The position numbers and the translations under genes were made by a program. Under the pieces are notes generated by a model. It searched no databases. It saw nothing but the letters and a program-made list of their open reading frames with translations, and was not told the origin of the DNA. 64,000 nt of DNA. Origin: Anaerolineae bacterium (GTDB lineage Bacteria; Chloroflexota; Anaerolineae; Anaerolineales; E44-bin32). Shown one piece after another: positions 46,643 through 54,024 of the stretch. Positions within the stretch are counted from its first letter, which is position 1. Each line of letters opens with the position of its first letter. The DNA lies in assembly GCA_011174825.1 (NCBI GenBank), contig DUEZ01000069.1, positions 1 through 64,000 of the forward strand, given 5' to 3'.

Positions 46643-47752
46643 ATGCCACCCATGCCCCCAAGTGTATCTCCGCCTGTACCCGACGATACTCAACCTAACG
46701 AAATTGCTCCCGAAATCCATCCACCACCGGGAGTAATCGAACCATCGATTGGAGCTTCCAGGCGTCGAAGATGGATCTGGTATGTGTTACTTTACGTTCT
46801 GGTCGTTGTAGTGGTAGGAGGTATAGCTTTCTTCCAGGGAAGGGGCTCACAACTAACACGTGAACAAGATCAGATTTCACAATTCCTTCAAGAGCAGTTT
46901 GAACTAGGGATCCAGGATCTTAACGCAGGACAATACGAATTGGCGAGGCAACGCTTCGAAGCCATTGCACGCTATGATCCCTCCTTTCCTGGTATCCAGG
47001 AGATCCTGATCGAGATCTATGTGGCTCTCAACGTTCCCTCAATTACGCCCACCTTTGAACCCACCCCGACACCCGATCCCTCCCCACCAGAAGAACTCTT
47101 CGCCCACGCTCAAGCAGCGCTCGCTGAGGGTGATTGGACCACAGTTATCAATAAACTGTTGGCCTTGCGATCCAAGGATCCGACTTACCGCTCCGTGGAA
47201 GCAGACGGAATGATGTACATCGCGCTGCGCAACCGCGGGATGGAGCTCATCGCCCAAGGCTTGATGGAAGAAGGTCTTTACGACCTCAGCTTAGCAGAGC
47301 GATTCGGACCGCTGGATCGGGATGCCCACTACCGACGGACACTTGCGGAACAATATTTGTTCGCCAATAGCTACTTCGGTTTGAATTGGGAACGCGCGGC
47401 CGATTTGTTTGAAACGCTTTGTGCGCAAGGCGCCACGATTGATTCCTGCTACAAATTTGGCGAAGCGGCCTGGTACTTCGGCGATCAATTGATGGCGGCC
47501 TCCGATCCTTGTTCCGCCATGGAACAGTATGACAGATCCTTATCAAGCTGGGAGTGGGACGTGCGTTTCCCAACCGCGACAGAAGCAGCGAATATATGCG
47601 CGACGGCCCTAGCACCCCCACCAGTTTCAGCCACACCCTCTGAAACGCCAACACCGGATGGCACGCCATCCGAGGAACCCACACCAGCCACGCCTACGCC
47701 CTCTGCGACACCATCCCCAACACCATCTGCTACCCCCACACCAGGTTCCTGA
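46643..47752 (+). CDS. Membrane-anchored helical-repeat protein with Pro/Thr-rich tail
   Basis: About 369 residues from ATG 46643 (ATG 46652 is nearly as likely). A Pro-rich start is followed by RRRRWIWYVLLYVLVVVVVG, one membrane segment, then TPR-like helices (FELGIQDLNAGQYELARQRF, ALAEGDWTTVINKLLALRSK) and a 45-residue tail of Thr, Pro and Ser repeats (TPSPTPSATPTPGS). TATAAT at 46639-46644 overlaps the first ATG, so transcription may begin at about 46651 and give a leaderless message starting at 46652. Divergently placed from the two TPR genes; likely part of the same system. Confidence 0.7.
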   Translation: MPPMPPSVSPPVPDDTQPNEIAPEIHPPPGVIEPSIGASRRRRWIWYVLLYVLVVVVVGGIAFFQGRGSQLTREQDQISQFLQEQFELGIQDLNAGQYELARQRFEAIARYDPSFPGIQEILIEIYVALNVPSITPTFEPTPTPDPSPPEELFAHAQAALAEGDWTTVINKLLALRSKDPTYRSVEADGMMYIALRNRGMELIAQGLMEEGLYDLSLAERFGPLDRDAHYRRTLAEQYLFANSYFGLNWERAADLFETLCAQGATIDSCYKFGEAAWYFGDQLMAASDPCSAMEQYDRSLSSWEWDVRFPTATEAANICATALAPPPVSATPSETPTPDGTPSEEPTPATPTPSATPSPTPSATPTPGS

Positions 47753-48033
47753 TCCATGATCTTGGGATCGGAACAATAACATACCTGCCTGGTTCTAATC
47801 TTTACCTAATGGTTCCACATGGCTACGACCACCATTTGTTGATGAAGCACACAACTTATGTGCTCCCTTCGATCCTTCGAGATGCTCTCCTCGACAAGCT
47901 AAGGTCAAGCATGACAGGTAGGACCATCCAGACTCTGGGTTATCGACTTGTTGAGATAGAACCATTTCATTCCAATAGATAAGGCTTCCATGCCGCCGTT
48001 CGTTTGGGCGTGGGAGCCCGTCAATTTATTTGT

Positions 48034-48056
48034 CCCTCTCCCTTTCAGGGAGAGGG
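48034..48056. repeat. Hairpin CCCTCTCCCT
   Basis: CCCTCTCCCT (48034-48043), loop TTC, AGGGAGAGGG (48047-48056), followed by CAGGGGTGAGGG and later CTTCTCCCCACAGGGGAGAGGG (to about 48123), a second hairpin of the same type. This pattern is a common dispersed repeat in environmental genomes. Confidence 0.75.
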
Positions 48057-48256
48057 CAGGGGTGAGGGTGTATTTTAACCATCAACCTACCACACCCTAA
48101 CCTTCTCCCCACAGGGGAGAGGGGACCATTATCTAGAAGTAGGTCAGGCACCCACGCCCAGTCAAACGGTGGCCCTTCGGCATTTCTCAGGACATGCGTG
48201 GGAGCCGCCTCTACTAGATAGAGTAGGTCGGGCGTTGGAGCCTTCCCTCCATCTTT

Positions 48257-48349
48257 CATTGCGAGGACACGACGAAGCAATCTTTTGCTTGAGGAGATTG
48301 CTTCGCCCCGGAGCCTGTCCTGAGCTTGTCGAAGGAGGGCTCGCAATGA
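48257..48349. repeat. Inverted repeat TCATTGCGAG...CTCGCAATGA, copy 1
   Basis: The ends TCATTGCGAG (48257-48266) and CTCGCAATGA (48340-48349) are complementary, as are CGAAGCAATCT (48273-48283) and AGATTGCTTCG (48295-48305). A related copy is at 53480-53604. Confidence 0.8.
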
Positions 48350-48563
48350 CAAGTAGAATTGTATCGGATTGGGCATGGTATTCTACTCAGTCGGGATTGA
48401 AGTCAATATAGAGAAATGACTATTACCCCCATAACTTAAAGGAACCAAATTTTATATTCGAACACACCGTAGAAACGGACGTGGAGATCCTCTCCGATCA
48501 TTTCCCCCTCGGGCATACAACTTGCACCCTTCATAGCCAGACGATAGACAGATAAGGGAAACA

Positions 48564-49013
48564 ATGTTCTTTCAACAGGCATCCTTTTGGTTAAGCACGA
48601 CCGCCCTTTATTTGGGATATGGTGCAGTCATGGGAATATTGCTAAAGGCGACCTTTTCCAAGCCTCATAGTCATCCCTATTGGGCATTAGCAATCACTCA
48701 TGGTTTTTTCTTCTTCCTCCCCGCATCAATCCTATTGCTTGGTCACCAAGAATGGTCAGTCATTGGTCGTTACGGCTTGTTAAGTACAGGACTCATCATA
48801 ATGATATTGAGCACCCTTCAGCCAAATTGGGTCCCTACGATGATTTGGCAGCGAGCGTTCGGCCAGCGCTATTTCACCGTCGTGTTGGCTCTGATCATGC
48901 TTTGGGGTATCAGCGCGATCTTTGCGACACATACTTTTACACCGATCCTCATCTCCATCCCCGCTAGTCTTGTAGGGGCTGCATCCTGGCAAATGATTGT
49001 CCGTTCCTCCTGA
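48564..49013 (+). CDS. Hypothetical multi-pass membrane protein
   Basis: A 149-residue protein with four likely membrane helices (about 10-29, 42-60, 68-86, 104-122, with a weaker one after 128). AAGGGAAA precedes the ATG. Aromatic-rich stretches such as HGFFFFLPASILLLGHQ are visible, without charged motifs or Cys. No family is recognised. It is followed by a MITE-like repeat and then RNase Z on the same strand. Confidence 0.65.
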   Translation: MFFQQASFWLSTTALYLGYGAVMGILLKATFSKPHSHPYWALAITHGFFFFLPASILLLGHQEWSVIGRYGLLSTGLIIMILSTLQPNWVPTMIWQRAFGQRYFTVVLALIMLWGISAIFATHTFTPILISIPASLVGAASWQMIVRSS

Positions 49014-49072
49014 AGAAACCTCGTTTAAGGTACAATGAACCACCCGGTCAACGGGATTACATTATTGAGCAC

Positions 49073-49178
49073 ATTGAAAAAAACCGCGAGGGACAGGGAA
49101 GGGTATATGTGGGTGTGTGGGCGTAACCCACACACCCACATATACCGATCCCCCTCTCGCAGATGACTCTTTTTCAAT
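49073..49178. repeat. MITE-like palindromic repeat with perfect centre
   Basis: The ends are ATTGAAAA (49073-49080) and TTTTCAAT (49171-49178). The centre has two 20-base arms, 49102-49121 and 49127-49146, exact complements around CGTAA. Inner and outer words (CCGCGAG, GGGTATATGTGGGTG, CTCTCGCAG) match the copies at 13351, 25329 and 53391. A hairpin this long should be visible as a strong RNA structure if transcribed. Confidence 0.88.
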
Positions 49179-49207
49179 GGATTCATTATTAGAAGCCAGG
49201 TTTACTC

Positions 49208-50140
49208 TTGTTCGAACTCATCTTTCTTGGCACTTCCGCCTCAGCCCCATCTGTTCATAGGGGACTCACCTCCCAGGTGGTCAGCTATCGTCATCAACGT
49301 TTCCTTATCGACTGCGGCGAAGGAACACAGCGCCAAATCCTGCGTTCGGGAATTGGATTCCGCCGTCTGAATCGGATCCTCATCACACACGGACATCTGG
49401 ATCACATACTCGGTTTAGCTGGCTTGCTATCAACGTTCGCTCGTTGGGAAGCGATTGACGATCTGGAGATTTGGGCTGGTGAATGGGCAACTGAACGCAT
49501 CAAGGATTTGTTGTTCGGCGTGGTATTACGCGGCGCTCGGCCTCCGATGAAGATCCAAATGAAATCCATAGAGACCGGGGTACTCCTGGAAGAGAACGGT
49601 ATGCGTCTCTCTGCTTTTCCGGTTTCGCATCGAGGTCCAGGCTGTTTCGGTTTCGTCTTTGATGAGCTGCCTCACCGACCATTTCTCCCTGATCGTGCTG
49701 ACGAGCTTGGCATTCCTGCTGGTCCTATCCGCGGTGATTTAGTAAGGGGTAAAAGCATTACGCTACCTGATGGTCGCGTCGTGACACCTGATGAGGTGCT
49801 CGGGGCTCCTCGACGCGGTGCACGTCTGGTTCATGTTGGTGATTGCGGCCGGGTGGATAACTTGGTTGAGGCCTGCCACGAGGCGGATGGATTGGTTATC
49901 GAAGCAACCTACTTAGAATCCGAGGCGGACCTGGCTCGCAAATTTGGCCACCTCACCGCACGTCAAGCCGCTGAACTCGCCCAGCAAGCGATGGTAGGAC
50001 ACCTCTACCTGACCCATATCTCACGCCGCTATAGGGTCAATGAGGTTTTCGAAGAAGCGAGCGCCATTTATCCCCACGTCACGGTGGTGAGAGATTTCGA
50101 CCAATTTAACATTCGTCGTCCAAAGCATGAGGGTGAATAG
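49208..50140 (+). CDS. rnz: Ribonuclease Z
   Basis: A 310-residue metallo-beta-lactamase-fold endonuclease for the 3' ends of tRNA precursors. The zinc motif is THGHLDH (H61, H63, D65, H66) and FLGTSASAPSVHRGL is the normal N-terminus. The C-terminal LTHISRRY and the phosphodiesterase-type HLTARQAAELA segments are present. The start codon is TTG at 49208, set by homology; the site before it is weak. Length is typical. Confidence 0.95.
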   Translation: MFELIFLGTSASAPSVHRGLTSQVVSYRHQRFLIDCGEGTQRQILRSGIGFRRLNRILITHGHLDHILGLAGLLSTFARWEAIDDLEIWAGEWATERIKDLLFGVVLRGARPPMKIQMKSIETGVLLEENGMRLSAFPVSHRGPGCFGFVFDELPHRPFLPDRADELGIPAGPIRGDLVRGKSITLPDGRVVTPDEVLGAPRRGARLVHVGDCGRVDNLVEACHEADGLVIEATYLESEADLARKFGHLTARQAAELAQQAMVGHLYLTHISRRYRVNEVFEEASAIYPHVTVVRDFDQFNIRRPKHEGE

Positions 50141-50222
50141 ACTTGAGCACTCTTGCACTAGATGAACACATAGATTTGATTCGGCATTGACCTACCAATT
50201 GACTATCGATAGAATCCATGAG

Positions 50223-50262
50223 TACGCTGAAAATAACAGCCGCGAGAAGCAGGGAGAGGTAT
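50223..50262. repeat. MITE-like repeat, left half only
   Basis: TACGCTGAAAATAACAGCCG, then CGAGAAGCAGGGAGAGGTATG match the left arm of the copies at 25329 and 49073. The right half is replaced by the FmdB-type gene, whose ribosome site (GGGAGAGG) and start codon lie in this repeat remnant. Confidence 0.6.
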
Positions 50263-50485
50263 GCCAATTTATGAGTACATTTGCCTGGATTGTGAGACGA
50301 AATTTGACGCTTTGCGATCGATGAGCGACGCGGATGCTCCTATTCTTTGTAGCAACTGCGAGAGCGCCCACACCTCGCGTACGATCTCGCTCTTCGCTGC
50401 GCACAGCGATGGGCGTGTCGTTGCTGGAGATGGGAATACATGCAATACATGCAGTACCCACAATTGCTCCTCTTGCGGGATATAG
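50261..50485 (+). CDS. FmdB-type zinc-ribbon protein
   Basis: A 74-residue protein with MPIYEYICLDCETKFDALRS and LCSNCES, the FmdB regulatory-type zinc ribbon (CxxC-x-CxxC), then a Cys-rich tail (CNTCSTHNCSSCGI) with several more cysteines. Function is not established. GGGAGAGG precedes the ATG. An FmdB-like protein with an extra Cys tail is common in Chloroflexota. Confidence 0.85.
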   Translation: MPIYEYICLDCETKFDALRSMSDADAPILCSNCESAHTSRTISLFAAHSDGRVVAGDGNTCNTCSTHNCSSCGI

Positions 50486-50624
50486 AAAAAAGTAGCCTCG
50501 AACCTGATGTAGGCGGCGCCGGTGTACCGGCGCTGTTTCATTTCTGGTTCCTACGTGGATTATGATATAGGGCAGAGGTTGTGGATTAGTGATTGAAAAG
50601 TGAAGATAAGTAAGGTTTAGCCAC

Positions 50625-51338
50625 ATGGAAGAGAAATATAGAATCCTTGAGGATTTGCTTTATTTTGTTCCCAAACCCATCCTTACACTCGCTAAGAAGC
50701 ATATGCTTTTTGATCTTATTCTAGATGGACAGATACAGGATTCAGCGTCTCTTTATGAACACGTGCCTGAATGGATGTTGGCTTTTCAGGACGCCGATTA
50801 CAGCGAGCTAGCCATGAGCATGCTCCCGATATTACAACCGGGGACAGTTGTTGAGATTGGCTGTGGTCAAGGTGATCTCATGCGAAGATTAGCAAGCCTC
50901 GGCGTTAAACCCGTTTACGGGATTGATCGAAGCCTTGGTATGGTGAAAGCAGCACGAAAGAAGCTAGATGAGTTCAAAGAGGTCGAGGTTTTCCATAGCA
51001 GAGTTGAGGATTTTAATTTTTCACCATTGGGTTCTCTCGCGAATGTGATCATGAACAATTTCTGGGGCTTGCTTCCCACAAATGCATCCTTTGAATTGTT
51101 GTGCAGGCTTAAGGAACACATGGAACCAAACGGCAAAATTGCCATTGGGGATTGTAGGGAAAAGATCAAATCTGATTATGTGGTCGAAGCAGAACGGAGA
51201 GCTGCCGAAGAGATGAACTTTATCATTTCTTATCCACTATTCATGGATTTTGAAAAGTGTGGTTATCACTCAGAATGTGTCTCCCTTGCTGGTGGCGAGT
51301 TTATTGTCCTGACTCTACCAAGATCTACAGAGGGATAA
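50625..51338 (+). CDS. Class I SAM-dependent methyltransferase
   Basis: A 237-residue protein. Motif I is TVVEIGCGQGDLMRRLASLG and the acidic motif II is VYGIDRSLGMVKAARK; VIMNNFWGLLP is the post-II region. The N-terminal 65 residues are helical and may bind the acceptor. The substrate is unknown. It converges on the isoprenoid/terpene fusion gene with 48 bases between the stops, so a shared pathway is possible but not shown. Confidence 0.82.
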   Translation: MEEKYRILEDLLYFVPKPILTLAKKHMLFDLILDGQIQDSASLYEHVPEWMLAFQDADYSELAMSMLPILQPGTVVEIGCGQGDLMRRLASLGVKPVYGIDRSLGMVKAARKKLDEFKEVEVFHSRVEDFNFSPLGSLANVIMNNFWGLLPTNASFELLCRLKEHMEPNGKIAIGDCREKIKSDYVVEAERRAAEEMNFIISYPLFMDFEKCGYHSECVSLAGGEFIVLTLPRSTEG

Positions 51339-51386
51339 ATCATATCGCACGTTCCTAACTCCTTCGATACGGACTCATCTAGGAAA

Positions 51387-53369
51387 TTACGAACCCCCAC
51401 TCTTATAGGACATCCATTTTGCGATAGCCGAAAGGATGGTCGCGGTGGAATATACACCGCTCACATCAGCATAGCAGATTTCATCATCAGGGGCGTTCCA
51501 GGGTTGATGAACGCCGGGCTTTGGTTGACGAAGGACAGGCGCTCGTAGCCAGGAACCATCTTCAAGCTGGTTTCGAAGAAGGTGTTGAGCAACTTGTTCA
51601 GCGATATCTATGCGCCCTATGTTCATCGAGCATTCAAGCAGATGGGCCGCGTCTAGATCTGTTGTCCACTCAGCGTTTAATTCCCTGCCCGCATGCCAGT
51701 GGATAGAGGACAATGGTTCTTTTATCGAAATCGCTGCATTCACCCAGGCAGACGCTGTATACCAACGCAGTTTCCACCAAAACGACGGCCACGTTCCATC
51801 GCTCAAACGGTCAGTATCCATTCTGCGCATGGCCCGGTTGATAGCGTCCGCTACTCGTGGATCGGTTGAATACGGAGCCAAGGCACGAACAACAATAGGG
51901 GTCACATCGGGATGCGAGACAAGCCAATTTTGAGGCATTGATCTGCTTCGAAAAGGTGTATAGGTAGCGAAACCGCCGTCTGAGTATTGGAAGGACAAGA
52001 GTGCATCGATCGTGGAAGTAGGCGGCTTACTCCCAGTAGCATTGAGCATTAAGAGCGCGTGCGCGGTCGAATCCGCATCTACGGGGGCAGAATCGTTATA
52101 TCCCCATCCATGATGCCATTTAACATACAAGAATTTCGCCGCAGCTTCGAGGGCGTCACCCAATGAATCGTTTGACCATAGCTCAGGCAGGGTCGCCAAC
52201 TTTAAACCCACATGGGCAGTCACCCAAGCATCCGAGGCGCCTACCGTTGGGAGATCAAAATCAACCCACGATCCATCGTCAGACTGCGATGTAAGCACCG
52301 CCTCGAGGGCAGATCGCACAGCCTCATCAAGAACAGCATCCATCCGAGGAACACGAGTTGAGGATTTCTTCGGTTCTGCTGATAGGTTGATGCTCCGATG
52401 GGTCGCCTGTTTAGGTGCAAAGTGTCGCAATTCTCTTGTCAAATGACGTGCGATGGCGACCTCTCGATGTTTATCCGCCAGGGTCCGCTTATCGTGCACA
52501 TGATCGGTCCAAGTAGGACAAAAAACGTCGTGCATCAGTTCGATGGCCCGATCATGCCAATACATTGCCTCTCGCCAATGATCAACATCGATCCATTGAT
52601 CGTTGATGCGTTGTTGAAGCTCTTCGATGGATGGCCGCTCTCCAGCAACCCAGTCATCAACAGGAACGAGGCAGGCGAGGAAATAGGTCAGATGACCCAC
52701 CTCGACATCAGATTCCCAGTCCTGAACATCGTCGATCAATTGCGAGGCGACAGCCAAGTTCTTTAACGATTTCTCAACGGGTCTCAAGACATCCTGCTGA
52801 CCTGAAGCCTCCGCCATTGCCGCGATGGTCATGACACCAGGGCAGACTTTCCCCTGCGCCATGACGATCATGTTCTCTCGAGTAAATACTTCCGGCTTAG
52901 TTCGTGCTTCAACCTCAGCCGCTAGGCCGCTTAGATGCTCAGCATTCAAACGTTCAAAGTGCGCCCAGAACTCCGATGTCCGAGGAAAGTTGTCCTGAAG
53001 GGTCGATACGCCACGGTCATAAAGCGCCTTATATAGCAGAGCCGTCGCTCCGGATTCAACTAAATGACCGTCGACGAGATGATCTAAAACGATCGAGGAG
53101 AGATAGAGCACCGCTCCAGCCCCGGCAAGCTGTAGAAAGGTATCATCTTCCAAGCAACTGAACGTTTCCCAGAAAAGCCAAGGCGAAGCAGCCGGATCCC
53201 GGGATGAGTATAAATCTGTCTCGGGTTGAAAATCCCTGAAAGCCCTCTTTGATCGAGCCAGATCCTTCAATGGCTGCGGTAGTTGAAGGAATAACTCGGC
53301 CAATCGTGATTGATGAATCGAAAGGAGACAATCCGCCCTACTACCTTCAGGCGGCTCTATAGATGACAA
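51387..53369 (-). CDS. Fusion of isoprenoid-synthase-like and terpene-cyclase-like (alpha-toroid) domains
   Basis: A 660-residue protein; TTG start at 53369 with AGGTGA in front. The N-terminal 320 or so residues look like an all-helical trans-prenyl/class I fold: DHLVD (D96-D100) and LIDDVQDWESD (D213, D214, D217) at positions of the two Asp-rich motifs. The C-terminal 310 residues contain QW-type repeats (QSDDGSW, 362-368; QYSDGGF, 461-467; SDGTW, 523-527; QLEDGSW, 601-607) and VDADSTAHALL (430-440), similar to the DxDD acid motif of class II cyclases but with Ser in place of the last Asp. The class order is reversed compared with bifunctional plant/fungal enzymes. Product and activity are unknown. 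Confidence 0.75.
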   Translation of the reverse strand: MSSIEPPEGSRADCLLSIHQSRLAELFLQLPQPLKDLARSKRAFRDFQPETDLYSSRDPAASPWLFWETFSCLEDDTFLQLAGAGAVLYLSSIVLDHLVDGHLVESGATALLYKALYDRGVSTLQDNFPRTSEFWAHFERLNAEHLSGLAAEVEARTKPEVFTRENMIVMAQGKVCPGVMTIAAMAEASGQQDVLRPVEKSLKNLAVASQLIDDVQDWESDVEVGHLTYFLACLVPVDDWVAGERPSIEELQQRINDQWIDVDHWREAMYWHDRAIELMHDVFCPTWTDHVHDKRTLADKHREVAIARHLTRELRHFAPKQATHRSINLSAEPKKSSTRVPRMDAVLDEAVRSALEAVLTSQSDDGSWVDFDLPTVGASDAWVTAHVGLKLATLPELWSNDSLGDALEAAAKFLYVKWHHGWGYNDSAPVDADSTAHALLMLNATGSKPPTSTIDALLSFQYSDGGFATYTPFRSRSMPQNWLVSHPDVTPIVVRALAPYSTDPRVADAINRAMRRMDTDRLSDGTWPSFWWKLRWYTASAWVNAAISIKEPLSSIHWHAGRELNAEWTTDLDAAHLLECSMNIGRIDIAEQVAQHLLRNQLEDGSWLRAPVLRQPKPGVHQPWNAPDDEICYADVSGVYSTATILSAIAKWMSYKSGGS

Positions 53370-53390
53370 TTGATTTCACCTATTCAATGC

Positions 53391-53695
53391 ATCGAAAAAA
53401 ATCCCTCGAAGAGTAGGAATAGGAGCCTGTCTCAAAAGCCATGCCCGTGGACAGCGAGAATACCCTACATCACGTGATGTCATTGCGAGGAGCCCTTCGG
53501 CGGAGTTTATCCCGAGCAAAGTCGAGGGGCTCAGGACCTTCGGCTCCGCGACGAAGCAATCTCCAAACTACAACAGGAAGATTGCTTCGCCTTCGGCTCG
53601 CAATCGATGCTGCAGGCGCTACACTGCCCTGCTTGGTTACCACTTTTAAGACAGTCCCTGTTCCTCCTCCCGCAGTTGATCTTTTTTCAGTGGAG
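53391..53695. repeat. MITE-like repeat interrupted by another inverted repeat
   Basis: The left end reads ATCGAAAAAAATCCCTCGAA and the right end CGCAGTTGATCTTTTTTCAGTGG, with AGGAGCCTGTCTCAAAAG and its near-complement CTTTTAAGACAGTCCCTG further in. The centre is occupied by a TCATTGCGAG-type inverted repeat (53480-53604), so one element seems nested in another. Confidence 0.7.
53480..53604. repeat. Inverted repeat TCATTGCGAG...CTCGCAAT, copy 2
   Basis: TCATTGCGAGGAGCCCTTCGG on the left and GCCTTCGGCTCGCAAT on the right, with CGAAGCAATCT and AGATTGCTTCG as the inner stem. It matches the copy at 48257-48349 and lies within the MITE-like element. Confidence 0.8.
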
Positions 53696-53735
53696 GCACC
53701 TAATGGATCGAGGGATATATTAAAATCGATAACTA

Positions 53736-53954
53736 TTAGCCCCAAAACCCTGGGGCAAGTGATTTGGCGGATATAGCATCCAGGGCGGATAAAAAGTCTT
53801 CCATTTCTTCCGCATTCAGATCAACTTTCTCGAGGACCTCCTGTCTGACTTCTGGTCTATCACTCTTTAGCATCTCCCGAAGTTCTTCGTCCTCTTTCAG
53901 CAAGGCGATAAGCTTTTCTGCCTTCTTCAGCGTGCTTAATTCCCTACTCTCCAT
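53736..53954 (-). CDS. Small leader-peptide-like protein, 72 residues
   Basis: AAGGAGGG stands eight bases before the ATG at 53954, so translation is well supported. The peptide is acidic and helical (EKLIALLKEDEELREMLKSD, then QEVLEKVDLNAEEMEDFLSA) and ends AKSLAPGFWG. The pattern (DEELRxxL, later LNAEEMEDFL, then a short tail) resembles leader parts of Nif11/NHLP-type or Franean1_4349-type RiPP precursors, although there is no Gly-Gly cleavage site and no Cys. It could also be a plain regulatory peptide. It lies between the terpene fusion gene and the BTAD regulator, on the same strand. Confidence 0.6.
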   Translation of the reverse strand: MESRELSTLKKAEKLIALLKEDEELREMLKSDRPEVRQEVLEKVDLNAEEMEDFLSALDAISAKSLAPGFWG

Positions 53955-54024
53955 GTTCTTAACCCTCCTTAATATCGTGCATCCATTCTAGATGACTTTG
54001 TGAGAGATCATTGCCTTGTTGCCT

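Larger units (their letters stand above)
47753..48563. other. 811-base repeat-rich intergenic region
   Basis: It contains a hairpin CCCTCTCCCT/AGGGAGAGGG, a TCATTGCGAG inverted repeat (both listed), and a second copy of the 16-base string found at 7165. No gene with ribosome site is visible. Small open frames across 48026-48411 are made of repeat sequence. Confidence 0.6.

Noticed and set aside
48026-48411. Two overlapping open frames in the 47.8-48.5 kb region
   Set aside because: They consist of inverted repeat sequence on both strands and have no ribosome site.
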